Positions 8,594 to 16,989 of a stretch of DNA of 18,307 bases are shown piece after piece. The stretch comes from Jimgerdemannia flammicorona (Eukaryota; Mucoromycota; Endogonomycetes; Endogonales; Endogonaceae). A program made the position numbers and the translations under genes. Under the pieces are notes generated by a model. The model did not search any database. It worked only from the letters and a program-made list of their open reading frames with translations, and was not told the DNA's origin. The DNA lies in contig RBNI01002502.1 of assembly GCA_003990745.1 (NCBI GenBank), positions 1 through 18,307 on the forward strand, in the 5' to 3' direction. How positions within the stretch are numbered: the stretch's first letter is position 1; each line of letters begins with the position of its first letter.

Positions 8594-9117
8594 TCTGCCC
8601 TCAGATAATCCTTTAGTCATCATTCCAATATGCATAAGCATCTTCAGCATCAATACCTGAACTAGTATCTTCATTTGGGTCAGAGTTACTCCACTCAATA
8701 GGTTCTTCTTCTTCTTCTGGAAACAGGATTTTGACATGGTTGATGATGTTTCAGTAAGTGGCAGGATTCATGTTCTGAATGTCATTTAGAAGGAATTGTG
8801 CTTATGTCAAGGCTGGGATATTTTATTTGTAGATTGTGTACAATCTGTCTACAGTAGTGGTGTTTTTCAGGGTGAGGTCACTGGAGTTTCTGATGTAGGT
8901 CAGGTCTGCTACTGAGAGGTTCTGCAACTGTTCTCCAATTGTATAGTAGGCCTGCAGCTAATGGACTTGCAGTAAACATCTGGCCAAAGTGAGATTCTCT
9001 TGATAGGTCTGGATTCGCTGAAGGGTTTCCATTGGCTTGTTGGAATTGTGGAAGAGAGAATGGAAGTGATTGGAATAAACTCAGAACAAGAGTCTGGAGG
9101 TGCTGGTCAATTGTCTG
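8594..9117 (-). pseudogene. C-terminal extension of Pol after integrase, unknown function
   Basis: After the integrase core a further region of about 170 codons can be followed to the LTR, in one frame with TAG and TAA stops. It includes LQAYYTIGEQLQNLSVADLT, then DLTLKNTTTVDRLYTIYK, then AQFLLNDIQNMNPATY, and ends in an acidic tail (LFPEEEEEPIEW). It looks largely helical. I recognise no chromodomain or envelope-like feature: there is no hydrophobic membrane segment. An alternative open frame (9123-8878) overlaps its first part, so frame assignment there is uncertain. It could be a gag-like helical domain displaced to the Pol C-terminus or an integrase tail particular to this family. Confidence 0.5.
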
Positions 9118-9960
9118 GTTCATGATGAGAGAGGTATATCTTGAGACAGTTGATATATACTAGTGTCCTGAGGGTTTGTCCATCTATGCTTTACTTGATT
9201 ATGTAACTGTTCTGCCTTCTTGAGGAGGTCTCTGAGATTATTATAGTCAGCAGTTCCAGTTTTCTTAGCAAATATCATTTTGAATGGCTTTTGTTTGGTG
9301 GAGGCAGCAGGGGTGTCCTGAATTTCCCATAGGATCTCAGGTAAGTAGAGGTCCCAATTGGTAGGATTGACTTGGGCAAGTTCTTTCTTGATGGTCTGGT
9401 TCATTCTTTCTGTCATACCATTGGTTTGAGGGTGGTATGATTTAGTTCATTTGAGGTGGATCTTGTAAATTTGGGCATAACTTGTGATTATGTTATTGAT
9501 GAATTCTGTGCCTCAGTCAGAGATGAGTTCTTCTGGAGATCTATATCTGAGTGTGAGTTCATGGAGAAGGCCTACAATGGTTAAGGCATCTGCAATTTCC
9601 ATTGGGAAAGCCTCAGGCCACTTGGTCAGGTATTCCATAAATACAAGGATGTACTTGTTTCTTCTTGGTATAACTGGTAGAGGGGTAATTACATCTTCTC
9701 TCTATCTCTGAAGGATGTTGTCTGGTGGTGCAATTGGTTGCAATGGTGCTTGATAGTTCTTCCTTCCTTGGTACTTCTGGCAGGTGTCACATTTCTTGAA
9801 TATGTCCCAGACTTGTATTCTGAGGTTGGGCCAATATTGGTATATTGTTCATAGCTTCTCTTCTATATTTACCTGTCTCTGGTGGGCTTTCTGATGTTCT
9901 TTTCAGATGAGATCTTCTTGTGCCTTGATGGTCTGAGGAGCTTCCTTTAGGGTGTAGTTC
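9118..9960 (-). pseudogene. Integrase (HHCC zinc finger and D,D-35-E core)
   Basis: The zinc-binding domain is complete: two His (codons 9896-9894 and 9884-9882, in HQKAHQ), 30 residues, then CDTC (9791-9780), fitting H-x3-H-x30-C-x2-C. The catalytic core follows: REDVITPLP (first Asp), EYLTKWPEAFPMEIADAL, then ISD (Asp at 9518-9516, followed by a TGA where Arg is expected) GTEFINN, then SYHPQTNGMTERMNQT. The Glu at 9410-9408 gives exactly 35 residues between the second Asp and the Glu. The rest, NWDLYLPEILWEIQ and on to about 9120, is typical of the C-terminal half of the core. It would have inserted the cDNA into the genome. Stops at about 9700, 9516 and 9450 and frame changes show it is dead, although every catalytic residue codon survives. 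Confidence 0.88.
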
Positions 9961-10075
9961 CTTGGGACACCCTTCTTCTGGTTTATTAGGGTTGGTGGAA
10001 AAGTACATCAACATTGTTGTGAGCTTTCCCTACTTTGTGGATGATGGTAATTTTGTAAGCTTGAAGAATAAGGAT

Positions 10076-10440
10076 CTAGCAGGCTAGGATTCTGGTGGGT
10101 TCCTTGTAGTTGAATAGCCATTTGAGAACTACATGGTCTGTGATCAGAGTGAATCTTTTTCCAATGAGGTAATGCTTAAACAGAGTGACTGCCCATATGA
10201 CTGCAAGGCATTCCAGTTTAGTGCTACCATAGTTCATCTGCTGCTGATTGGTAGCTCTGCTTGTATAAGCTATCATATAGTGTTATCAATCAGGTCCCTC
10301 TTGGGCCAGAACTGCTCCAAGGCCATCTTAGAAGTATCTGTATACAAGATGAATGGCTTCTGTAGATTGGGGCACACAAGGATTGGTGCTGTAGTCATAC
10401 AGTTCTTAAGTTCTTTGAAGGCTTTTTCTTGTGATTCTGT
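10076..10440 (-). pseudogene. RNase H domain
   Basis: Minus-strand reading gives KAFKELKNCMTTAPILVCPN and FILYTDTS (first catalytic Asp). After a one- or two-base frame slip and a stop near 10276, IAYTSRATNQQQMNYGSTKL, ECLAVIW and TLITDHVVLKWLF follow. These are the Glu helix and the TDH motif with the later Asp. RNase H removes genomic RNA after first-strand synthesis. A TAG where Trp is expected follows at about 10075. Position between RT and integrase is as in all Ty3/Gypsy elements. Confidence 0.85.
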
Positions 10441-11400
10441 CTATTTGAATGGTACTTCTTTCTTGAGAAGGATTTGGATTGGGGCAGCAATTTGGGCAAA
10501 ATCCTTGATAAATCTTCTGTAGTAGGATACCAGCATCAGGAATGATAATGTTTCCTTCAGAGTCTTGGGTGCTGGCCAATTGTTGATCTTTTCGGTTTTC
10601 TTTGAGTCTGCATGGGTTCCTTCTTTCAAAACTATGAATTCAAGGAATTAGAGTTTCTGTTTCCCAAAGTAGCATTTCTTTGCATTCAGTCTCAAGTGGT
10701 TCTTGCAGGTGAGCTTGAAGAATTCCTCTAGATAGTACAGGTGTTCTTCGAAATTTGCTGAGTAGATGTTGGAATTGTCCATGTATACAATCAGGCAGTA
10801 GTAGATCAAGGGGGCATAGACTGAATTTGTCATCCTCTGAAAGGTCAGGGGTGTATTGCAAAGTCCAAAGGGCATTCAGAGGTATTCAAACAGTTTTTCT
10901 AGAGCAAGGAAGACTGTCTTTTGAATGTCTTTAGGGTCTATGGAGATCTCATGGAATCCTGCAAAGAGGTCCATACTGCTGAAGTATCTGGCATCTTGTA
11001 ACTGATCCAAAAGGTCATCGATTCTGGGCAAAGGATAGGCATCCTTTTCGGTGACTGAATTGAGTTTCCTGTAATCCACACAGAGTCTCTATTCTCCTTT
11101 CTTTGGTACAATAAGTATAGGGCTGTCCCAGGGGCTAGTAGAAGGTCGGATGACTCTATTGTCTAAGAGTTCTTAAATGTGCTCCTTTTCAAATGTTTTC
11201 AAGTGATGGGGTATTCTATAAGGTTTCTGCCAGATGGGTATTGCATTTTCTGTATTTATGCTGTAGTGATATGATGGGTTATATGGCAGGTTGCCATAAT
11301 TAGTAGTGAAGATATCTTGATATTTGTTGAGAAGTTCTACTAGTTGTTGCTGTTGTTGGGGTGTCAATTCTTCTCCAATATTGGTGGAAGGCTTCACTGT
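10441..11400 (-). pseudogene. Reverse transcriptase with YMDN active site
   Basis: The domain begins with ELTPQQQQQLVELLNKYQDI (about 11365-11306), the helix before RT. Then come the priming-strand segment PIWQKPYRIPHHLK, SPWDSPILIVPKK, CVDYRKLNSVTEKDAYPLPR, SSMDLFAGFHEI (first catalytic Asp), MPFGLCNTPLTFQRM, and VYMDN, where YMDD is expected. The last Asp is Asn (10776-10774). It closes with LRLNAKKCYFGKQKL and the thumb/connection segment LMLVSYYRRFIKDFAQIAAP. Stops interrupt at about 11172, 11092 (TAG where Trp is expected: KKGE-stop-RLC), 10876, 10647 and 10441. This is a full-length but inactive RT; the Asp-to-Asn change alone would abolish catalysis. Confidence 0.9.
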
Positions 11401-11790
11401 CTCCTGGGTCGCAGAGGGGCCTTTCCTTTCTTCTAGGACCTTTTTCTGTTTCCTGATAGGTTTAGTTCATAAATTTCCCTTATGAGTTCGGTTGAGAAAA
11501 GACACCAGGTGTCCTATGATGGTTCCTTTTGGCAAGATGATGGTCTCCCAACTTTGATTGGTTGCTCAGGAGTGTACTGGATTCATCTTGTCAGGAAATG
11601 TATGTCCTTCTATGTCCAGGTGTTGGATATCTTCATTGGGTTCAAAGAAGAGATTTCTGGGGTCAGGTAGTGCAAATATTTCGAAGGTGGTTTGTCCTCC
11701 AGGCTCCAGGATGAGATTCTTGTGTAGTTTAACTGGTTGGTAATACACTTGCTGGGAACATTCCTCTTGAGGTGGTTGACTTGAAGGAGA
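11401..11790 (-). pseudogene. Beta-rich linker domain between dUTPase and RT
   Basis: The minus strand between dUTPase and RT encodes VYYQPVKLHKNLILEPGGQ, TTFEIFALPDPRNLFFEPNE, and WETIILPKGTIIGHL. Alternating hydrophobic residues and the closing LPKGTxIGxL pattern match the small beta domain that lies between protease and RT in many Ty3/Gypsy polyproteins; this match is from memory of the pattern, not a search. A connector rich in Lys, Glu and Gln follows. Interruptions include a TGA at about 11470. Its place here implies that the dUTPase was inserted between protease and this beta domain. Confidence 0.5.
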
Positions 11791-12180
11791 TATGCTTCCT
11801 TCTTGTCTGAGCTTCCAAATCCTTTGGCTTGTCTTGTTCCTTTAGTCAGTTCAGAAACTTCTTATAGTTGTGGGGTCTTGACCTTCATGAAGACTGCTTG
11901 GGCAATCTTCTGTCCTCTAATAATTCAGTACCATTCTCCACTACTATTGTGTAGGATAACCTTGATTTCACCTATATATCCTGGGTCAATAGTTCCTCCT
12001 TCTATAGTTATTCCTTGTCTGGCAAGGCCAGACCTTGAGGTCAGTTAGATGTAAGCTCCTTGGGGGGCTGCATGGCTAATCCAGTTCTGATTATGAAGGT
12101 TTTTCCAGGCTTGATAGATTCATCCTCCAGACTGTGAAGATCATATCCTATATCCTCTGGGTGGGCTTTGGTCAGGTGTT
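11790..12180 (-). pseudogene. dUTPase domain (trimeric dUTP diphosphatase family)
   Basis: dUTPase hydrolyses dUTP to dUMP and diphosphate, which keeps uracil out of newly made cDNA. All five family motifs are visible in order on the minus strand: motif 1 EDIGYDLHS (about 12163-12132), motif 2 TSRSGLA (about 12030), motif 3 GGTIDPGYIGEI (about 12000-11965, with the catalytic Asp and the substrate-binding Tyr), motif 4 RGQKIAQAVF (usually G-D-R-I-A-Q), and motif 5 KGFGSSDKEG (11826-11796, with the stacking Phe). Length of about 125 residues is normal. Stops lie after motif 1, between motifs 3 and 4, and between motifs 4 and 5; most are TAA or TAG, explained by CAA or TGG change. The domain sits after the protease and before the RT. 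Confidence 0.92.
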
Positions 12181-12972
12181 TGGCCTTGGGATGCAGCAGA
12201 GCATACTAGGCAATATCCTTGCTAAGTTCAGGCTGACCTAAGGCTGAAGCTCTACTAGCAGAGAGCCTCTAAGCTCTAAGGTTGAGGTGTGGCCATCTGG
12301 CTTTAGTAGAGGGGTCTTGGAGATAGTTGATTCCTCTTCTTCCTGTAGGGTCTAGGGCTTCCATGAAGTTGGTGGCATCTTCTACCCATTCTTGGCAGGT
12401 TACATATCTGATGAGAGCTAGGATGTCTTCTCCTAAATCATAGGTCTTGAGGGTCCTTCTTTCTGGCTTTTTGGTCTGGCTTTTTCAGATCTGGCTTCAG
12501 TTATCTCCTCTCTTCAAATTGTAGATTGTGACATCATGACTGAGATGGATCTTCTGATGCCTGCAGTCTTGGCAGTCTGGGTGTCTTCTATGGTTGCAGT
12601 ATTCCATTACTTGGAAATGATATTCCCAGTTGTTGATCTCCTGTTGTCTCGGGAATCAGTACCCATCTTGGTCATAAGTTGGTGGAAGAGTAGACAAGGG
12701 GTATACTTCTGTCTGAGTGAAGAGGCCTTGTCCTCTGAATCAGCTTTGCAACTTGGTGGTAACTTCTTGGAAGGTAGTTGACTGTACAACTGTGTTTGGG
12801 GGTTCTGGTCTCTGGGGTCTCTGTCTCTCCTATTAATCTAATAGATGGTACTGATAGCAGTAGTCTTGGAGAGAGTGGAAGACCATTTGGTGTGGACATC
12901 TTCCTAGCCAAAAAGCCTTTTCTTGGTGAGTTTCTTTCTTGGGGATAATGGTGATTGTGCTGGGTCCTTCTT
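12181..12972 (-). pseudogene. Pol spacer between Cys-rich region and dUTPase, unknown function
   Basis: A coherent minus-strand reading spans this stretch with a few stops. It includes EYCNHRRHPDCQDCRHQKIH, a Cys/His-rich cluster at about 12607-12548 that could bind metal, then DVTIYNLKRGDN, LGEDILALIRYV and CQEWVEDATNFMEALD, leading straight into dUTPase motif 1 in the same frame. The first half (12972-12680) is open in more than one frame, so its assignment is unsure. No named domain is recognised. Confidence 0.45.
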
Positions 12973-13107
12973 CTATATTCCAAGGATCATTGTCTTCAGA
13001 TGGTGTCCAGTGAGGGTTATCTCAGAGAATGAGTTCAGGACTTCTTCCTCTTCAGGTACTTCTTGTTCAGGAACTTCTTGGTCAGAAACTTCTTCTTCCT
13101 TAAATGA

Positions 13108-13330
13108 TTCTTGTCTCCAAATTTCTTGCACTTCTGCAACTTTGGCTGCAGGTATTTCTGGAGTATGTCTGCATTTCTTCTTCTTCCTTCTGCACTCAGA
13201 GCAGGCTGTACCAGGCGAATTCCTTTTTCCAATAATCTTGGAGGAGTGCTTGGGACACTTGTGTCTCTTGAGGCAGGTGGGGCATCCTTTGATTTCTCCT
13301 GCAATGGCTCTGATGGTAATAGAGACAGTG
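13108..13330. repeat. 223-bp tandem duplication, copy 1
   Basis: Copies 13108-13330 and 13331-13553 are head-to-tail, and I see one base difference (13118 c versus 13341 t). Both copies begin with ttcttg, and a third ttcttg follows at 13554-13559, so a six-base microhomology probably mediated the duplication by slippage or template switching. Confidence 0.96.
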
Positions 13331-13553
13331 TTCTTGTCTCTAAATTTCTTGCACTTCTGCAACTTTGGCTGCAGGTATTTCTGGAGTATGTCTGCATTTC
13401 TTCTTCTTCCTTCTGCACTCAGAGCAGGCTGTACCAGGCGAATTCCTTTTTCCAATAATCTTGGAGGAGTGCTTGGGACACTTGTGTCTCTTGAGGCAGG
13501 TGGGGCATCCTTTGATTTCTCCTGCAATGGCTCTGATGGTAATAGAGACAGTG
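13331..13553. repeat. 223-bp tandem duplication, copy 2
   Basis: Second copy of the unit at 13108-13330. On the minus strand this copy is read first and is in frame with the acidic region that follows the protease; the other copy is one base out of frame. Near-identity inside a heavily decayed element means that the duplication is young or has been homogenised. Confidence 0.96.
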
Positions 13554-13744
13554 TTCTTGGCCCATACATTGTCTTCTGGTCTATCATCTACTAGGTTAAT
13601 TTGGGGATTGAGTCTGGGATCATTTCCATCTTCAGATTCTTCTTCCTCCTCTGTGGTAGACTCTTCACTACTGGCATATTCTTCTTGAATAGTGACCTTC
13701 TTCTTCTTCTTCAATTGCTCATAGCTGATCATCTTAACTCTATA

Positions 13745-14095
13745 CTTCTTGCCTCAGTAGTCAAACTTGAGTACTTATTGACCAATATCAACAACTGCAT
13801 TCATTTCATTCATCTAGTTGGTGCCAAGAATTATGTCATAGATAACAGCTTCAGTGACAACAGCTTTTGGGATAGAGAACTGAATGTGTCCAAGAAAGAT
13901 GGTGATATTTTATACTTCTCCAAGGGGTTGAGTTCAGGCTCTATCTGCTACTATGATGCTGAGGTTGGATGGTCCATCAATGGGTCATTGGAGGGTGTCC
14001 AGGAACCATTTGGCAATAACATAGACAGCTGCTCCTGTGTCTATGTGGATTTTTGCCTTTTGCCCTCCAATATCTAGGTGCTGACATGTCTTTCA
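13745..14095 (-). pseudogene. Retropepsin-type aspartic protease
   Basis: The minus strand reads DIGGQKAKIHIDTGAAVYVI with the catalytic DTGA at 14041-14030. About 60 codons later comes VIYDIILGTN (13840-13817), the hydrophobic-ILG motif that closes the retropepsin fold, then a TAG where Trp is expected, and MNEMNAVVDIG. Length and spacing are normal for Ty3/Gypsy protease, which cleaves Gag and Pol. Several stops (TGA and TAA) lie between the two motifs. Unlike the plus-strand element in this window, the protease lies before the dUTPase. Confidence 0.85.
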
Positions 14096-14640
14096 GCTGC
14101 TTGGATAGGGATGGGAACTGGTTCTTGCTGTGGGATTGGAACCCAGCCAGTACTAGACCTAGTGGTTCTCAGTAATTTGTTTTAGACTCCAGCTGGTAGA
14201 ACTGTAGGAGAGGGACTTTCATCTTGGCTTCTTAAATCTTCTGCCAGACTTCATTGTAGATATCTCTGGGCATGGTCTTCAGGGTGTACTTCTTTTTGGG
14301 CTTTGAGGTAGTAGGTTCCTGTTCTTCTTGTTCTATTTCTTCATCTTCTGATAGTAGCTTATTTGTCTTGGAGACAAAGGATGAGAGGGTCCAGGGAGGT
14401 GTTTATACCTGCTCTTCCTCATGTTCTTCATCTTCTTCTCAGATGATTCTTCTGCTGATATTCCTGGATGGTCTTCCTACAGGTCCCTCTCTCTTCTCTG
14501 CTGAGTAGACTGTTTTCTGAGTGGTAACCTTGGTAGAGTACAAGTATAGGTCACTATAGTCTTCACTGTTGCTTGCTTCCTCAAAATCTTCAACAGGATG
14601 AGCTTCAGTTTTTTTGTACTGAGTATCATTCCTTCAGTTT
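14096..14640 (-). pseudogene. Gag-Pol connector between zinc knuckle and protease
   Basis: Readable pieces include a Glu/Ser-rich stretch after the knuckle (KTEAHPVEDFEEASNSEDYS) and MPRDIYNEVWQKI near 14281, but frames change at least twice. No domain is recognised. It corresponds to the low-complexity linker usually found here. Confidence 0.45.
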
Positions 14641-15467
14641 GATGATTCTGAGTCCCTTCAGTCACTTCTTTTATTGTTACATTCAGTAGCATAGTGTCTG
14701 AATTATCTACAGTGGAAGCATTGGACTTGGGCTCTGTCTCAGACAGAGTATCTTGGTGGATAACCTTGGCTTCTCTGTGGTGGGTATCCTCTGTTGTCTT
14801 GGTAGCTCTGATTTTTGCATGTGGTGAGTTTTTCAATCTGTCTAACCAATCAGTCTAACTTGGAGCTGAGGTCTTGGATTTCGCTTCTGTCCTTCTTTCC
14901 TTATTTGACTGGCCTTCTTTCTTTGGATCTTTCTTGTCCTTGAAGGAGACCTTATAGGGCTTTGACCAGGATGTCTTCTTTATCTTCTTTCTTGTCATGA
15001 TCACTCCAGGTAGTTCCTTGTCTAATATTAAAGAATCCTTGGACTGCATCTACTTGCTCTTTGGACCTTCTGATGTCTAGGGTGTGGACATGCTGAGCAA
15101 TGTTTGGGGGAATCCCATTCATGAAGGTCATTGGACCTATGATGTCCTGGTTGGTGGCATTGAACCTGGTAGCATGCATTCTCTTCTGGATTCTTGTGAA
15201 GAAGGCTCTGGGTAATTCTTCAAGATTCATCTTCATCTCTATGATGGATTCTTAAGCCTTATGGCAGGTTTCATTTCCTACATACTTTTCAATGAGCCAG
15301 TGGACCATGGCTATATATTCTAGCTCATAAGACATTGCTGCTTGTATCTGTCTTACCAGTTCTGAATTTGGGTCATTTGTTGTTCAGTGGAAAATTCCTC
15401 TGGCTGGTTCTCTGAGCTGGGCCTTATAGATGGTCATTTTTCTTTCATCTGAAAGATTCCTCAAGGC
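14641..15467 (-). pseudogene. Gag (capsid and nucleocapsid) of the minus-strand element
   Basis: From 15467 downward a helical Gag-like sequence is read: VTALRNLSDERKMTIYKAQL, QIQAAMSYELEYIAMVHWLI, then MNLEELPRAFFTRIQKRMHA and DIIGPMTFMNGIPPNIAQHV, typical of the capsid region (fields such as F-x-x-G-x-P). A Lys-rich stretch follows, then SSKLD, a TGA, LVRQIEKLTTC. The nucleocapsid knuckle at 14720-14679 is CFHC, Arg, stop, FRHYATEC, fitting C-x2-C-x4-H-x4-C with a TAA inside. Stops are scattered. The N-terminus is not clear: the plus-strand LTR appears to start at about 15468, although an interrupted but plausible reading continues on the minus strand toward 15720. Confidence 0.75.
14679..14720 (-). 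other. CCHC zinc knuckle (decayed) of the minus-strand Gag
   Basis: Fourteen codons with all four metal ligands kept (C-x2-C-x4-H-x4-C) but with TAA at the sixth position. It would bind the genomic RNA during packaging. Confidence 0.82.
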
Positions 15468-15721
15468 TGTAACATTTTAGCATAGTTTATTTCTTTTCTT
15501 TATCTTTCTTCAATATTCTATAACCTTCCAGTACTTTCCAAATGCTTAGAAATCCTTTCTTGGCACCAAGTATTCTCTAGTACTTATTTAGCTAGTCACT
15601 GAATGTTCTGGAAACTTGTAGAACTTTATTTGTCATCATTTGTCATCTTTGCCGAGAACTTTCCTCTTGGCATTTTTCCTTTGATTTCTCAGATCCTTAT
15701 GGATCCTTCTTTCAGATCTTG

Positions 15722-15729
15722 TATAAATA
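15722..15729 (+). promoter_or_regulatory. TATA box of the plus-strand LTR
   Basis: tataaata lies about 250 bases into the LTR and 25 bases before the AATAAA signal, as in compact retrotransposon promoters. Confidence 0.55.
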
Positions 15730-15746
15730 TCCCCTTTGTTCTCATG

Positions 15747-15752
15747 AATAAA
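15747..15752 (+). terminator. Polyadenylation signal AATAAA in the plus-strand LTR
   Basis: aataaa about 25 bases downstream of the TATA box; in the 3' LTR copy the same signal would end the transcript. Confidence 0.45.
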
Positions 15753-15863
15753 GTCTCAGAATATTTTCTCCCAGAAATCCTTCAAGAACACTTGAACTCT
15801 TAAGTATCTCTTCGAGCTACTTAGAACCACCAGAACTCATTTAGAAACTAGAACCATTATACT

Positions 15864-15875
15864 TGGTAGCAGCAG
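15864..15875 (+). promoter_or_regulatory. Possible tRNA primer-binding site
   Basis: TGGTAGCAGCAG begins with TGG, the complement of the CCA tail of every tRNA, and resembles initiator-tRNA priming sites. It competes with the LTR end at 15885, inside which it would otherwise lie, so only one of the two readings can hold. Confidence 0.35.
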
Positions 15876-15929
15876 TTAAGTTACACCTAGCCTTATCAAG
15901 ACACCTCTCAAGATATCAGTCACAACACT

Positions 15930-16920
15930 ATGGAGGACAATGGGTGGAACCCTTCATACAGTACCTATGGTCCAGGCAATGCCTCATACAATCAGCAAAA
16001 AGAAGAGGAACAGCAAAACCCTACTCAGTCAAATGGGGCCATTGAGAGTCTTTTGCAGACCACATTAGCTCAGATTGCTCAACTTCAAGAATGCATAGAA
16101 AGAAAGGAAAGCAAGGCCTCTGCTCATACCTCCACACCTCCACTGACATCAATATATCTGATAGCAGTTACTATCAAGGCTCAGAAGCCCAACACTTTTG
16201 ATGGTCAAAGAGGAGGACTGTCTACTGACACCTGGCTTTTCCAATTGGAGCAATACAGAGAACTGACCAATTTGGAAGAAGCAACACTAGTCCAATTTGC
16301 CGCCACACTCCTCTGAGGGAATGCTGCAATCTGGTGGTGAAACTATGTCCAGAATACCAGATTTGCTAGCTGGATCAGGACCTGGAATGAATTCTCTGAT
16401 GCTGTTCAAGGCCAATTCAAACCAGTCAACAGCACCAAGGCCACATGAGACCGTCTGGCAAATGTCAAACAACTTAAGTCTGTGCAAGCATACAATGCAC
16501 AATTCTTGTCAATCCTACTAATTACCACATGTTACTAAAAACGAGAAGGTCAACAAGTATATCTGAGGCCTGAAAGGTCAAACCCAAGTTCATGTTGAAC
16601 TAGAAGAACCCAGGGACCTAGATACAGCAATGAAGATTACTGATAGGTTTGATGTCATCACTTATGGTCACCACTTCGAACAGAAGAGACCGCCTTTCAA
16701 CAACAACCACAAAAGGGAGAAACCCAAAGTCAGAACTGTTGGACCTGCCCCCATGGACCTAGACACCATTGACAAGAGCAAGAAAGGCAAGCTTACACCT
16801 GAGGAAAAGGAGCACCTCAAGAAGGCTGGAGCCTGCTTCTTTTGCTATCAGCCTGGTTATATTGCAACTAAATGTCCTAAGAAAACTGCCAAACCAAAGA
16901 GGATCCTGGTCCTGTCCAAA
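15930..16920 (+). pseudogene. Gag with CCHC-type knuckle, plus-strand element
   Basis: An ATG at 15930 opens Gag. After a Gln-rich N-terminus and a helix (SLLQTTLAQIAQLQE), the Ty3-type capsid motif follows: KPNTFDGQRGG, TDTWLFQLEQYRELTN, FAATLL, then NAAIWW, TWNEFSDAVQGQFKPVN and RLANVKQLKSVQAYNAQF. A frame slip at about 16515 leads to KNEKVNKYI, GLK, EPRDLDTAMKITDRFD, a standard capsid C-terminal segment. The nucleocapsid knuckle is CFFCYQPGYIATKC (about 16834-16875). Its third ligand is Tyr instead of His, a CAT to TAT type change. Stops at 16314, 16338, 16446 and 16564 are all TGA, where relatives usually have Arg. Gag forms the virus-like particle and packages RNA. Confidence 0.88.
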
Positions 16921-16989
16921 GACACCCAAGGTCAACCAGTTGAACAAGAAGTTGTACTCAATTTCATGCAAGTCAACCCCAAGGCTCAG

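Larger units (their letters stand above)
12973..13744 (-). pseudogene. Cys-rich, highly charged domain carrying a frame-breaking tandem duplication
   Basis: Following the protease, the minus strand encodes a very acidic stretch (SSEESTTEEEEESEDGNDP). A Cys/His cluster follows: GCPTCLKRHKCPKHSS and TACSECRRKKKKCRH. The arrangement C-x2-C-x5-C-x2-H, then C-x2-C-x6-C-x-H, suggests two zinc-binding sites; the second half looks superficially like a fungal Zn2Cys6 cluster. The cluster occurs twice because of a 223-bp tandem duplication; since 223 is not a multiple of three, the copies lie in different frames. It ends in a Glu-rich segment (VSDQEVPEQEVPEEEEVL) and a stop at 12973. Function is unknown; nucleic-acid binding is an inference from the charge and the Cys spacing. 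Confidence 0.6.
7266..15467 (-). mobile_element. Minus-strand Ty3/Gypsy retrotransposon with dUTPase between protease and RT
   Basis: The internal region reads, on the minus strand, gag, CCHC knuckle, protease (DTGA), Cys-rich region, dUTPase, beta-rich linker, RT, RNase H, integrase (HHCC, D-35-E) and an uncharacterised C-terminal extension, followed by an LTR. RT before integrase defines Ty3/Gypsy. All domains are broken by stops (TAG, TAA and TGA) and several frame slips. CpG is sparse but not absent, so decay is less advanced than in the AT-rich relic to the left. The right end of gag runs into the plus-strand LTR at about 15468, although a weak coding-like reading continues on the minus strand to about 15720, so that boundary may be off. 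No chromodomain is apparent. Confidence 0.85.
15468..15885 (+). repeat. 5' LTR of the plus-strand element
   Basis: The proposed LTR starts with TGTAAC (15468) and ends with GTTACA (15880-15885), perfect six-base inverted ends. It contains a TATA box at 15722 and AATAAA at 15747 in the right order, and Gag begins 44 bases later. An alternative end is at about 15863, before TGGTAGCAGCAG, which looks like a tRNA primer-binding site. The left edge is less secure because minus-strand coding of the older element may extend past it. The 3' LTR is not in the window. Confidence 0.6.

Noticed and set aside
10133..10522. Plus-strand 129-codon frame
   Set aside because: Antisense to the RNase H and RT-connection coding region; no independent signal.
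12923..13688. Plus-strand open frames of up to 223 codons over the duplicated region, rich in Phe, Leu, Ser and Cys
   Set aside because: They are antisense to the Cys-rich and Glu-rich Pol segment, and the repeats in them are the same 223-bp duplication.
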